From SEAL01 sp032153715 (GTDB taxonomy: Bacteria; Patescibacteriota; Saccharimonadia; Saccharimonadales; Saccharimonadaceae): 64,000 bases of DNA. Both the position numbers and the translations under genes were made by a program. A model generated the notes under the pieces. The model did no database searches and was not told the DNA's origin. It saw only the letters and a list, made by a program, of their open reading frames with translations. Shown here one piece after another: positions 24,696-33,388 of the stretch. The stretch covers positions 62,001 to 126,000 of the forward strand of contig JALDYR010000001.1 of assembly GCA_032153715.1 (NCBI GenBank), written 5' to 3'. Position 1 is the stretch's first letter. The number at the start of each line of letters is the position of its first letter.

Positions 24696-25730
24696 TTATT
24701 GTTTTTCAACCAGATCGATCAATGCCGCTTCACGCTGTGCTGAGGTTTTTGGTCGACGCTGCTGTTGTCGTGGCTGCTGCTTAGGAGCAGGCTTCGTAGC
24801 CTTGGCTGGTTTCTCCTGCGCGACTGACTGACCATCCTTATTCTGGCGAGGTGCACGTGGCGCTCGCCCTACTGGCTTTGCCTTTGTCTGGACGCGACGC
24901 TGGTCACGACTATCACTGTGATAAACCGCAGGAGTAGGTGTAGGAGTAGCCGCCCCTTCCTTTGGTGAAGCGACTGGCTGCTTCACGTCTTTTTTTGCCT
25001 TCAGCGTTGAGGCAAGCGTCTTTGGGGCTGATTTTTTCGGCTCGGTGCGACGAGCAAACATCATCTTGCCCGCTGCCGTCTGCAAACTGCGGATAAATTC
25101 AATTTCAACGGTTTGTCCGACATATTTGCTCGCCTGCTCAACGACCACCATGGTTCCATCAACCAAGTAGCCAACAGCTTGATGACTGTCATTTCCTTTT
25201 TGAACAAGCTCGAGAAGCATTTTCTCGCCTGGCAAATAAGCCATCCGAAGCGTCTGAGCGAGCTCATTCACGTTCAGAACTGTAATGCCTTCTACTGCAG
25301 CCACCTTGTTGAGGTTGTAGTCGATCGTACAGATAGCGCCACCGTGCTTTTTAGCGAGATTCAAGAGTCGCTCATCAACCCCTTCTTTCGCTTTGCTGCC
25401 ATCCTGCAAAATTGTCACATCAACTTCAGCCATTTCTTGGAGCTCTTTTACGACATCAAGGCCGTGACGCGCACGCGTCCGTTTATCGTGGTCGGCGTTG
25501 TCCGCAAGAAACTGCAGTTCACCAATCACACTGCGAGGAATAACCAGTGTATCGCCGATAAAGCCAGACTTGGCAATCGAAACAATACGACCATCAATCA
25601 ATACCGAGGTATCAACAAAGATCATTCGCTTTTTACCGCTTGTTTGACGTGGCAGTTTTGCCACTAAATACGTTACCTCGGCAAGTATCAAGAGAAGTAC
25701 TGCCACGATAACTAATGATTCTATATTCAT
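24696..25730 (-). CDS. PIN-TRAM domain membrane protein (YacL-like)
   Basis: A 344-residue protein. A single N-terminal helix (residues 4-25) anchors it. A PIN nuclease domain follows with M-I-F-V-D-T-S-V-L-I-D-G-R at 36-48 (acidic site residues) and later C-T-I-D-Y-N-L-N-K near 136. A TRAM-like domain spans about 170-225 (G-x-G-Y-L-V-D-G-T-M-V-V-V). The last 110 residues are a low-complexity Lys/Ala/Pro/Gln tail that ends in Arg-rich repeats and probably binds nucleic acid. It follows radA after 14 bases, the same pairing as radA-yacL in many Gram-positive bacteria. Confidence 0.88.
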   Translation of the reverse strand: MNIESLVIVAVLLLILAEVTYLVAKLPRQTSGKKRMIFVDTSVLIDGRIVSIAKSGFIGDTLVIPRSVIGELQFLADNADHDKRTRARHGLDVVKELQEMAEVDVTILQDGSKAKEGVDERLLNLAKKHGGAICTIDYNLNKVAAVEGITVLNVNELAQTLRMAYLPGEKMLLELVQKGNDSHQAVGYLVDGTMVVVEQASKYVGQTVEIEFIRSLQTAAGKMMFARRTEPKKSAPKTLASTLKAKKDVKQPVASPKEGAATPTPTPAVYHSDSRDQRRVQTKAKPVGRAPRAPRQNKDGQSVAQEKPAKATKPAPKQQPRQQQRRPKTSAQREAALIDLVEKQ

Positions 25731-25744
25731 AATTTCGTTCTTTC

Positions 25745-27100
25745 TTATTTTTGTAAGTAGTCGATGAGCGCTTGCCGCAAGTCACCAACACCTTTGATAA
25801 ATGGATTTTTTGCACCGAATTTTGGTGCGATTGCCTGGGTGAACCCAAGCTTCTCAGCCTCTGCTACGCGACGGTCGGCGTTCATGACAGACCGCACTTC
25901 ACCACCAAGTCCGACTTCGCCAAAGACAACGAGTCCATCGTCAAGGCGACGCCCAGCACTTGCGCTAGCAATTGCCATACAGACAGCAAGGTCCGCAGCC
26001 GGATCGGCAAGCTTTAGCCCACCGACTACGTTTATATAGATATCTTTATCTGATAAATTCAGCTTTGTGCGTCGTTCAAGGACGGCAATTAACAAGTTGA
26101 GTCGGTTCAGGTCAAACCCTGAGGCTGTACGTTTAGGATAACCGAAACTCGTCGGATTGACAAGGGCCTGGATTTCAACCAAGAGTGGACGCGTCCCTTC
26201 GATCGTTGCCAGTACGACCGAACCATCAGCATTCTGACGCTCGGCAAGCAGTGCAGCTGAGGGATTTTGGACGACGCTAAGACCTTTTTCGTTCATTTCG
26301 AAAATTGCTGCTTCGCTCGTTGATCCGTAGCGATTCTTTACCGCTCGCACCACCTTAAAGCCGCCGTAGCGATCGCCTTCGAACTGCAAGACAACATCAA
26401 CAAGATGCTCTAGCACTTTCGGACCTGCGATACTTCCTTCTTTTGTGACGTGCCCCACCAAGATTACTGCCGCGCCAGATTCTTTAGCAGCGCGTATAAT
26501 AACATTACTGCTGTTGGTAATCTGACTCACAGACCCTGGTGCTGACGTAATTTCATCAAGTGATAAGGTCTGAATTGAGTCTATAATTACCAGCTTGTAG
26601 GCGCCGCTGCGAATCGTTGCTGCGATATCATCGGCGCTCGTGCTAGCGACAAAGTTAAGCTGTTCACTTGTATTCGCATTCAGACGTTCGGCGCGCAGCT
26701 TCACCTGACTGGCCGACTCTTCGCCACTTGCATACAGCACAGGAACCGAATCGGCTATATGTGCCGTCACTTGCAGCAGGAGCGTACTCTTCCCGATGCC
26801 CGGCTGACCCGCAAGAAGCACAACCCCACCCGGCAAAACACCGCCCCCGAGTACAATATCCAGGTCGGCAATACCCGTTCCTAAACGCTCGATACTGTCT
26901 TCGGCGGAAATTGAATGAATTGTCTGCGGAACGAGAACACTGCCGCTGCTAGCGCTTCGCGCAACAGCAGACTTGCCACTTGAAATCGGCGCCTGCTCGA
27001 CAAGCGTATTCCATTCCCCGCAGTTATCACATTTACCCGTCCATTTTGGATAACTTGCCGCGCAGTTTTGACACACAAATTGAGTTTTTGCTTTAGCCAT
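25745..27100 (-). CDS. radA: DNA repair protein RadA/Sms
   Basis: A 451-residue RecA-like helicase for recombination intermediates. A zinc finger opens it (Cys10, 13, 24, 27). Walker A G-Q-P-G-I-G-K-S-T is at 98-106, Walker B L-V-I-I-D-S-I-Q-T near 170, and the RadA-specific K-N-R-Y-G near 250 is the KNRFG motif. The C-terminal Lon-like domain has G-x-V-G-L-G-G-E-V-R. A TATACT hexamer ends seven bases before the ATG; the seven bases also contain AAGGAT, so both leaderless and SD-led reading are conceivable. Confidence 0.96.
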   Translation of the reverse strand: MAKAKTQFVCQNCAASYPKWTGKCDNCGEWNTLVEQAPISSGKSAVARSASSGSVLVPQTIHSISAEDSIERLGTGIADLDIVLGGGVLPGGVVLLAGQPGIGKSTLLLQVTAHIADSVPVLYASGEESASQVKLRAERLNANTSEQLNFVASTSADDIAATIRSGAYKLVIIDSIQTLSLDEITSAPGSVSQITNSSNVIIRAAKESGAAVILVGHVTKEGSIAGPKVLEHLVDVVLQFEGDRYGGFKVVRAVKNRYGSTSEAAIFEMNEKGLSVVQNPSAALLAERQNADGSVVLATIEGTRPLLVEIQALVNPTSFGYPKRTASGFDLNRLNLLIAVLERRTKLNLSDKDIYINVVGGLKLADPAADLAVCMAIASASAGRRLDDGLVVFGEVGLGGEVRSVMNADRRVAEAEKLGFTQAIAPKFGAKNPFIKGVGDLRQALIDYLQK

Positions 27101-27107
27101 TATCCTT

Positions 27108-27113
27108 AGTATA
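27108..27113 (-). promoter_or_regulatory. -10 of radA
   Basis: TATACT on the minus strand, seven bases before the radA ATG. Confidence 0.55.
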
Positions 27114-27125
27114 CCTCACTTACTA

Positions 27126-28130
27126 CTAAATAGACGGAGCAGGAGCGAGAGAGCTGTCGATACTGTCATACAGACTTTGTGACGTATCGGCAATTTGATT
27201 GTACTGCACGCGTAGTGTTTCATATTTACTAATATTTGCATCAATCGCACTGCGACTACTCGCGACCGCGTCGACTCGCCCCACCAAGCGCTGTCGTTCA
27301 GTGTTGAACTGTGCCTGTGAGCTAAAGCCGCCCGATGACGCCCGTGCGTTAAATGATTCAATCTCACTATTCAGCTGAGTTACACTGCTATTGTAGCTAT
27401 CGGAGTCAGATTGAATCTGTGCCGCAAGTGACTTTAGCTGCGCCGCAAGCGTATCCGCTTGACCCTTCAGGGCAGTAAACACACCGGCGTATTTACCATG
27501 AAGCTCAACGACAGCCTGCCGACTCTTAAAGTATTTGCTGTAGTGCGCCTCTAATTCACTACCAAGATCCGGAAACTCTGTCCCCAAGATTGAATGAAGT
27601 TCATTATCGCGCTCACCAGGCTGCGCTCGATCGTAAAACGCCATGCGGTCCGCAAGCTCCTCGTCTGCCTTGATCCTTGTGTACTGCTCCTCAAGCAGTT
27701 TATTAATACGATTTTTTTCACTCTCACCCATTCGTTCATACACAGCATGAAGCGTTTCGTGAGCGACCGTCACCTCACGAATACCATCAAGCTGCTCATT
27801 CGTCACATCATAGATGTATATTTTACCCGACGCATAGCAGCCAAGTACCGCAGTTGTCGCTTCTTTCCGGTCGCACTTCGTATTAAATGCCTGCGTCTTT
27901 TCAAGAGATGGATGACTTGCATACAGATAGAATTTTCCACCATCCGTCATCGTCGTTCGCTCCGCAAATCCTACCATATCCGAAGTTGGCTGATACTGCC
28001 ACACCGCAATTTGATCGACAGTATACTGACGATTGATCCATAGCCACACCGAAGCGCCAAGTAACACTGTCGCGATAATCGCGCTAACAACTGAACTTGC
28101 ACTCCCCCTACTCGTTTTCGTGCGTAACAT
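27126..28130 (-). CDS. membrane-anchored protein with HExxH motif and coiled coil
   Basis: A 334-residue protein. A transmembrane helix lies at about 13-32. The extracytoplasmic domain includes two cysteines (T-K-C-D near 86, L-G-C-Y near 98) and V-A-H-E-T-L-H-A-V-Y-E-R-M, in which HETLH (124-128) fits the zinc-metallopeptidase HExxH pattern. A possible third ligand is one of the acidic residues in the following 30 residues (D-E-E-L-A-D). Residues ~215-310 form a coiled coil. It overlaps the clpC stop by 23 bases, so it is co-translated with clpC. I do not recognise the family; a surface protease is an inference. Confidence 0.6.
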   Translation of the reverse strand: MLRTKTSRGSASSVVSAIIATVLLGASVWLWINRQYTVDQIAVWQYQPTSDMVGFAERTTMTDGGKFYLYASHPSLEKTQAFNTKCDRKEATTAVLGCYASGKIYIYDVTNEQLDGIREVTVAHETLHAVYERMGESEKNRINKLLEEQYTRIKADEELADRMAFYDRAQPGERDNELHSILGTEFPDLGSELEAHYSKYFKSRQAVVELHGKYAGVFTALKGQADTLAAQLKSLAAQIQSDSDSYNSSVTQLNSEIESFNARASSGGFSSQAQFNTERQRLVGRVDAVASSRSAIDANISKYETLRVQYNQIADTSQSLYDSIDSSLAPAPSI

Positions 28131-30591
28131 CTATCTTTAATCCACCCTTTGCTGTCGCAACTGTCAAAACACTGCCCTTTTCATATTCATCCGCCAAAAT
28201 ACCATCCGCTAACTTATGTTCAAGTTCGTCCTGAATAGCCCGACGCAGTGGTCGTGCGCCGAATTTTTCGTCGTACCCTTTGTCGATCAAATAGCGCTTT
28301 GCTGACGGCTTTATTACCAAGTGAAGTCCCTTGCGGATCAACCGAGCCTGCAGCTCATTGACAAGGTTGTCAAAGATCTTGCCGACCTCTTTACGCGTCA
28401 GGGCGCGGAACGTCACGACCGCGTCAAATCGATTGATTAGCTCGGGTCGCATCATCTTTGATAATGCATCACGTGCGGCTTCAGCGTTCTCTTCGTGTGC
28501 CGCATCGAGCTTCTTTTGATCAGACCTGCTAGCAGCATGGAAACCAAGCGACGATTCCTTCATCATCTTGTCGGCACCCAGGTTGCTCGTCAGGATGATA
28601 ATCGTATTCGTAAAATCGACACGTCGCCCCTTTGCATCAGTCAAAGAGCCGTCTTCAAGTAGCTGCAAGAGAAGCTGGAAGACTTCAGGGTGTGCCTTTT
28701 CAATTTCGTCAAACAGGACGACACTGTATGGTTGACGACGGATCTTGTCAGTCAATTGACCGCCATCGTCGTAACCAACGTATCCAGCTGGTGCGCCGAC
28801 TAAACGACTCGTATTATGACGTTCGCCAAATTCACTCATATCAATTTTAATCAGGGAATCATCACTGCCAAACACTTCACGGGCAAGCACACGAGCCAGC
28901 TCGGTCTTGCCAACACCAGTTGGCCCCATAAAGACAAATGAACCAATTGGACGCTTATTACTTGCGACACCACTTCGGCTACGACGAATGGCACGCGCGA
29001 CCTTTTCGACCGCTTCAGTTTGGCCAATCAAATATTTCGCAAGATGCTTCTCGAGATTACGTAGCAGCTTTGCCTCTGATTTCTGGACACGCTTAACTGG
29101 GACCCCTGTCATTGTCGCAATTGCGTGCGCGACATCGTCGTCGGACAACTTAATCGGTGTCTTTTGTTCATACACTTCACGCGTCTCTTCAAGCTTTTTC
29201 GTAATCTGACTAATGCGTGTCTTGTACAATGCCGCACGCTCGTAATCTTCACCCATCACCGCTTCGTCCATCTTCTCGTTCAGGTTCTTCAGCTGCTTTG
29301 TGTAGTCACGGAGGCGGCTTGGCTTGCGTCCGTTCTTAACGCGAACAAGCGCGGCAGCTTCATCAATCACATCAATAGCTTTATCTGGCATGAACCGATC
29401 ACTCACGTAGCGATCTGCCATATAGACAGCGTCTTCAAGCACCTCATCACTCACCGATACGCCGTGATGCTTTTCGTAGTAGCTACGAAGCCCCTTTAGG
29501 ATAGCGACCGTATCTTTTAGATTTGGCTCTGGCACGACAATTGTCTGAAAACGACGCTCAAGCGCAGTATCCTTTTCAATATGCTTTCGATACTCGTCAA
29601 GCGTTGTTGCGCCAATCATATGCAATTCGCCGCGAGCGAGAGCTGGCTTGAGCATATTGGCCGCGTCTAGTGCGCCCTCGGCCGCACCAGCGCCAACAAG
29701 CAAGTGGAGCTCATCAATAAAGACGACGACATTCTTTTGCGCACGCAGCTCATCAACAACTTTCTTGAGTCGTTCTTCAAACTCACCTCGGTACTTCGTT
29801 CCAGCAATCATCGCTGCAAGGTCCAGCTGGATGACGCGGCGATCCAGCAAGTGGTCAGGAACATCTTCACGGGCAATGCGCTGCGCCAGGCCCTCGACGA
29901 TCGCTGTCTTACCAACGCCAGGTTCACCAATTAACACTGGGTTATTCTTTGTTCGACGGCTTAGGATCGTCACCATGCGCTCTACCTGAACTTCTCGCCC
30001 AATAACAGGGTCAAGTTCCCCGCGCTTTGCTTTGGCGGTCAAATCAGTCCCAAAAGTTTCGAGCGCGCCGCCACGGCCCTGCTTTTTCATTGGACGCTCC
30101 GTCGCATCGTTCAAAGCGTCTTGGTAGGCGCTATGCTGACGGTCGAAGAACTCTTCAAGATCCGATGTGAGATTTGTAATATCAACATTCATATCTCGCA
30201 GCAGCACGGTTGCGCGTGCATTCTTTTGGCTCAAAATACTATAAAGAATATGTTCCGTACCAAGGAAATCCTGATGGAATTCTTGCGCAATCTCCCAGCT
30301 CATTTTGAGGGTGAGCTTTGCGGTTTCGCTCAATCCCTTAGCGCCAGTGCTCACGACAAGCGTTCGTGGCGTTAGATTCAAAGCCAGTTCGGCACGATCA
30401 AGCGTTACGCCAGCATCAGCAAGTACCTTCGCCCCAACAGACGAGCCCTGCGCAAGCACACCTAAAAGAATATGCTCAGTGCCAATATAGGCGCTGCCAT
30501 AGCCCCGCGCAATCGCATCGGCGTGCTGCAGACTAGTCCGAGCATTGTCCGTTAAGTGCGAAACAAATTCTGCGAAATCATCATTAGGCAT
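28108..30591 (-). CDS. clpC: ATP-dependent Clp protease ATP-binding subunit ClpC
   Basis: An 827-residue double-AAA unfoldase. Two Clp-N repeats fill the first ~145 residues. AAA-1 has G-E-P-G-V-G-K-T-A near 222, the middle domain contains a UVR-type motif (A-V-M-G-E-D-Y-E-R-A-A-L), and AAA-2 has G-P-T-G-V-G-K-T-E-L near 555. It feeds substrates into ClpP and works in protein quality control. No McsA or McsB neighbour is present. A perfect CIRCE operator overlaps the -35 of its promoter, so HrcA-type heat-shock repression is predicted. The leader is about 60 bases with GGAG. Confidence 0.95.
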   Translation of the reverse strand: MPNDDFAEFVSHLTDNARTSLQHADAIARGYGSAYIGTEHILLGVLAQGSSVGAKVLADAGVTLDRAELALNLTPRTLVVSTGAKGLSETAKLTLKMSWEIAQEFHQDFLGTEHILYSILSQKNARATVLLRDMNVDITNLTSDLEEFFDRQHSAYQDALNDATERPMKKQGRGGALETFGTDLTAKAKRGELDPVIGREVQVERMVTILSRRTKNNPVLIGEPGVGKTAIVEGLAQRIAREDVPDHLLDRRVIQLDLAAMIAGTKYRGEFEERLKKVVDELRAQKNVVVFIDELHLLVGAGAAEGALDAANMLKPALARGELHMIGATTLDEYRKHIEKDTALERRFQTIVVPEPNLKDTVAILKGLRSYYEKHHGVSVSDEVLEDAVYMADRYVSDRFMPDKAIDVIDEAAALVRVKNGRKPSRLRDYTKQLKNLNEKMDEAVMGEDYERAALYKTRISQITKKLEETREVYEQKTPIKLSDDDVAHAIATMTGVPVKRVQKSEAKLLRNLEKHLAKYLIGQTEAVEKVARAIRRSRSGVASNKRPIGSFVFMGPTGVGKTELARVLAREVFGSDDSLIKIDMSEFGERHNTSRLVGAPAGYVGYDDGGQLTDKIRRQPYSVVLFDEIEKAHPEVFQLLLQLLEDGSLTDAKGRRVDFTNTIIILTSNLGADKMMKESSLGFHAASRSDQKKLDAAHEENAEAARDALSKMMRPELINRFDAVVTFRALTRKEVGKIFDNLVNELQARLIRKGLHLVIKPSAKRYLIDKGYDEKFGARPLRRAIQDELEHKLADGILADEYEKGSVLTVATAKGGLKIDVTHENE

Positions 30592-30660
30592 AATACTATT
30601 ATCAATCCTCCATCAGTTAGGCGCAAGCGTTTTTCGTACATTTACGCCTTTACTATATCT

Positions 30661-30689
30661 AGTATATGAAAAATTAGCACTCGGGTCAA
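30661..30689 (-). promoter_or_regulatory. clpC promoter
   Basis: On the minus strand, -35 TTGACC (30684-30689), a 17-base spacer and -10 TATACT (30661-30666). The -35 lies inside the CIRCE element. Confidence 0.75.
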
Positions 30690-30700
30690 GTGAGTGCTAA
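30674..30700. promoter_or_regulatory. CIRCE operator (HrcA binding site)
   Basis: TTAGCACTC, nine bases, GAGTGCTAA: a perfect match to the CIRCE consensus. It covers the clpC -35 and lies ten bases from the -10 of the divergent gene at 30723. HrcA bound here should block clpC and could also affect the divergent promoter. hrcA is not in the window. Confidence 0.95.
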
Positions 30701-30707
30701 TTCGATT

Positions 30708-30716
30708 TGTTACAAT
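30708..30716 (+). promoter_or_regulatory. extended -10 of the orphan gene at 30723 (leaderless)
   Basis: TGT-TACAAT, ending six bases before the ATG. It starts only eight bases after the CIRCE element. Confidence 0.6.
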
Positions 30717-30722
30717 TTACAC

Positions 30723-31277
30723 ATGACCGATTACCGAACTCGTATTAATATTAAAATCGAATCTAGCACACTTCGAGTACTCTGGCTCAATGAGCAGTTC
30801 AGCCGACATCCAGGCATACGCTATGGTACCTACGACACCGTTCAAGAACAGCACCATTCATACTATGAGACCGGACACAGACATACCGAAAGCAGCGGGT
30901 TAATTATTAACAGCAGCCATGCTACTCCATTTAGTTCAATAACATCCGCGGAGACACTTGCAAACTACTTTCTACCTATATATGCACAGGATAAGCAAAA
31001 AGTAGCCGGGATCCTAACTACAGACGACTCTAATGTTCAAGACAGAGTCATAACTCTCAACATCACAGACTACAATGAAGCGGTTAGTGTAAATTTCCAC
31101 CTTATCAACAAGCAATTTAAATACAATTTTATACACAAACAATTGGACGAGATGTTAAAGCTGCAATCACTTCTAAAAACCCACAGCCTCATAGCTCTCG
31201 AATTCCTGCCACTTAAGCACTTCCGTGATCTAGAAGTTGCGATCATCGCCTTTGATCAGTCTAATGGCATAAAGTAG
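30723..31277 (+). CDS. orphan protein divergent from clpC
   Basis: A 184-residue soluble protein (MTDYRTRINIKIE) with no family I recognise. It is rich in His, Tyr and Asn, with no signal peptide or membrane segment. The start is set by the TGT-TACAAT hexamer six bases upstream; the earlier Met at 30690 lies in the CIRCE element and is not usable. The gene is AT-richer than its neighbours. Because its promoter almost touches the CIRCE element, it may share heat-shock control with clpC. No catalytic motif is visible. Confidence 0.7.
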   Translation: MTDYRTRINIKIESSTLRVLWLNEQFSRHPGIRYGTYDTVQEQHHSYYETGHRHTESSGLIINSSHATPFSSITSAETLANYFLPIYAQDKQKVAGILTTDDSNVQDRVITLNITDYNEAVSVNFHLINKQFKYNFIHKQLDEMLKLQSLLKTHSLIALEFLPLKHFRDLEVAIIAFDQSNGIK

Positions 31278-31346
31278 ACGCCATGTAGCATTTTAAGTAG
31301 AATAACTTGCCTCAATAACTGAAATCTATTCCTATATCCACCGAAA

Positions 31347-31378
31347 TAAAATCGCCACTGCAGAAGTGGCGATTTACT
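31347..31378 (-). terminator. intrinsic terminator after nusA
   Basis: AAATCGCCACT and AGTGGCGATTT pair around a short GCAGA loop. The minus strand continues as TTTTATTT, so it serves nusA; it may also stop the convergent orphan gene. Confidence 0.8.
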
Positions 31379-31392
31379 AATGTAAGAATATC

Positions 31393-32517
31393 CTATTCTT
31401 CGCCCGACTCTTCGATTGCACCAAACAGACTATCTTCGATATTCTTCTTTGGAGCCTTTTCAGCTGGCTGCTCGGCAACTGCTGTTTCAATATCAAGTTC
31501 GTAACCAGTCAAACGACTTGCAAGGCGAACGTTCTGACCGCCACGGCCAATCGCAATTGACTGCTGGTCTTCGTTGACGAATACTTTCGCACGCTTTGCT
31601 TCTTCGTCGATTTCAACCTTGGCAACTTCCGCAGGGCTAAGGGCGTTACGAATGAACTGCTCGTTGTGCTCGTCGAAAGTAATGATGTCGATCTTTTCCT
31701 GATCACCAATTTCGTTCATAACAGCCTGGACACGTGTACCATGACCACCGACGAATGTACCAACTGGATCAACGCCAGGAACAGTGCTGTTGACGGCTAG
31801 CTTTGTACGGCGACCTGCTTCACGAGCAATAGCCTTGATCTCGACTGCACCAGTTTCCATTTCTGGAACTTCTTGACGGAAGAGGTATTCGACAAATTGT
31901 TCGTTACCACGGCTAAGAATAAGCTGTGGACCGCGGTTGTCGCGCTCGATGTCTTTAATGAACACTTTAATGCGACTACCGATACTGTAGAATTCACCCT
32001 GGATTTGTTCGCTCTGAGGAATGATACCCGTCGCTTTACCAAGTTCAACACGAATCACACGTGGCTCAACACGCTGGACAGTACCGTTTACTACTGTACC
32101 GATCTTGTCTTCATACTCTTCTAGGACGACTTCACGTTCTGCTTCGCGGAGGCGCTGTAGTACGACTTGCTTTGCCGTCTGCGCTGCAACACGGCCAAAG
32201 CTTGTCACTTCATACTTGTCTTCGATAGTATCGCCAATAGCGGCGTCAGCTTTTACCTTCTTTGCGTCTTCGAGGCTAATTTCGACTGCGTCGCTGCCGA
32301 CCTCTTCGACAACTTCACGTGCAACATATACAGTTGCCGTACCGTCATTAACGTTTAATTCTGAACGAACTTCCTGATCGCGCTCACCGTTGTCACGGCG
32401 CCATGCAGCAGCAATCGCTTGTTCGATTACAGATAGAACAGTCTCTTCAGGGAGATTCTTTTCTTCAGCAATCGTGCGAACAGCAAGGGTGAGCTGCTTG
32501 ATATTGATGTCTTCCAT
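31393..32517 (-). CDS. nusA: transcription elongation/termination factor NusA
   Basis: A 374-residue RNA polymerase-binding factor. The N-terminal domain spans 1-130, an S1 domain about 135-200 (G-T-V-N-G-T-V-Q-R-V), and two KH domains follow, with G-T-F-V-G-G-H-G-T-R-V-Q near 250 and A-I-G-R-G-G-Q-N-V-R-L-A near 325. The tail is short and acidic, without the extra repeats of Proteobacteria. A strong GAAAGGAAA ribosome site precedes the ATG. RimP and IF-2, its usual partners, are not adjacent. Confidence 0.95.
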   Translation of the reverse strand: MEDINIKQLTLAVRTIAEEKNLPEETVLSVIEQAIAAAWRRDNGERDQEVRSELNVNDGTATVYVAREVVEEVGSDAVEISLEDAKKVKADAAIGDTIEDKYEVTSFGRVAAQTAKQVVLQRLREAEREVVLEEYEDKIGTVVNGTVQRVEPRVIRVELGKATGIIPQSEQIQGEFYSIGSRIKVFIKDIERDNRGPQLILSRGNEQFVEYLFRQEVPEMETGAVEIKAIAREAGRRTKLAVNSTVPGVDPVGTFVGGHGTRVQAVMNEIGDQEKIDIITFDEHNEQFIRNALSPAEVAKVEIDEEAKRAKVFVNEDQQSIAIGRGGQNVRLASRLTGYELDIETAVAEQPAEKAPKKNIEDSLFGAIEESGEE

Positions 32518-32619
32518 AATAATTTTCCTTTCTCTTTGATGAAAAAATCCGACCTGCTGGCCGGAATCAATGTACTGTCATCAGTATAGCATAGGTGTTG
32601 AGCTCTGTGCAATATATGC

Positions 32620-33318
32620 CTATTTACCCGGTAATTCCTGTCCTGGGCAACTAGCGAGCACCTCGACCATCTTGTCTCGCTCAGCCTGCGTCACCCACAG
32701 ACTATACTTTGCTTTTATAGCAATCTGGCGAGCCACATACTGACAACGAAATGCCTTATTTGCTGGCAGCCACGTCGCCGCGTCGCCATCAGATTTTTCC
32801 TGATTCGCCTGTCCTTCGACAGCAAGCAGCTCCAGCGGATCGTTCGCCAGTTCAATGCGCCGCTGTTTTGTCAGCTGCTGGGCACCTTTTTGCCATGCGT
32901 CACTAAGCGCCACAACATGATCAATCTGTACGTCGTCACTCGTCTCTCCACCCCGTATAAATTGAATGACCTGACCCGCATACGGATCTTGCAGCGTGCC
33001 CGACATTACCTTGCAGCTTTCGTTGACAGCCACATTCGTAAGATCGCGGTGCAAGATAATATTCCGAGTATCACAGCCGCCAACCGTCGACCAACCGTCG
33101 CCGAACTGCGTCCGTGCATAATCAGTTTTTGGCGCACGACCTTTCGTCGGAATTGAAGCAAGCGTATCTGCAGCACTCCCCGTTATAGCTACCTGACTTG
33201 GCATTCCGGGCGCTGGCGCCTGCTGCCACAAGTCTGGCGCAAAATAAATCGCAGCAGCAATTGCAATCGCAATAATGCCACTAGCCGTTAATCGTCGTTC
33301 ACGATAGCTCCTGCTCAT
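32620..33318 (-). CDS. exported HNH-type nuclease (DUF1524/GmrSD-C-like)
   Basis: A 232-residue protein. An Arg-rich start and one hydrophobic segment (about 13-30) anchor or export it. The C-terminal domain has Q-I-D-H-V-V-A-L near residue 132, then N-D-P-L-E-L-L-A-V near 158, N-Q-E-K-S-D, and a final tryptophan-rich region: the beta-beta-alpha-metal pattern of the DUF1524 HNH group. Several cysteines (G-G-C-D, E-S-C-K, F-R-C-Q, A-S-C-P) fit an extracytoplasmic location. It could cut external DNA for nucleotide scavenging or uptake, which is inference. A TGG-CATAAT hexamer lies nine bases before the ATG. Confidence 0.82.
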   Translation of the reverse strand: MSRSYRERRLTASGIIAIAIAAAIYFAPDLWQQAPAPGMPSQVAITGSAADTLASIPTKGRAPKTDYARTQFGDGWSTVGGCDTRNIILHRDLTNVAVNESCKVMSGTLQDPYAGQVIQFIRGGETSDDVQIDHVVALSDAWQKGAQQLTKQRRIELANDPLELLAVEGQANQEKSDGDAATWLPANKAFRCQYVARQIAIKAKYSLWVTQAERDKMVEVLASCPGQELPGK

Positions 33319-33327
33319 ATCACTTTT

Positions 33328-33336
33328 ATTATGCCA
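33328..33336 (-). promoter_or_regulatory. extended -10 of the HNH nuclease gene
   Basis: TGG-CATAAT on the minus strand, nine bases before the ATG at 33318. It is divergent from the aminopeptidase promoter 41 bases away. Confidence 0.5.
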
Positions 33337-33373
33337 TACCGCTTATATCTAGCCCCATACTCTGACACTTCTT

Positions 33374-33382
33374 TGCTACAAT
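33374..33382 (+). promoter_or_regulatory. extended -10 of the aminopeptidase gene (leaderless)
   Basis: TGC-TACAAT ending six bases before the ATG at 33389. Confidence 0.6.
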
Positions 33383-33388
33383 AGATAC

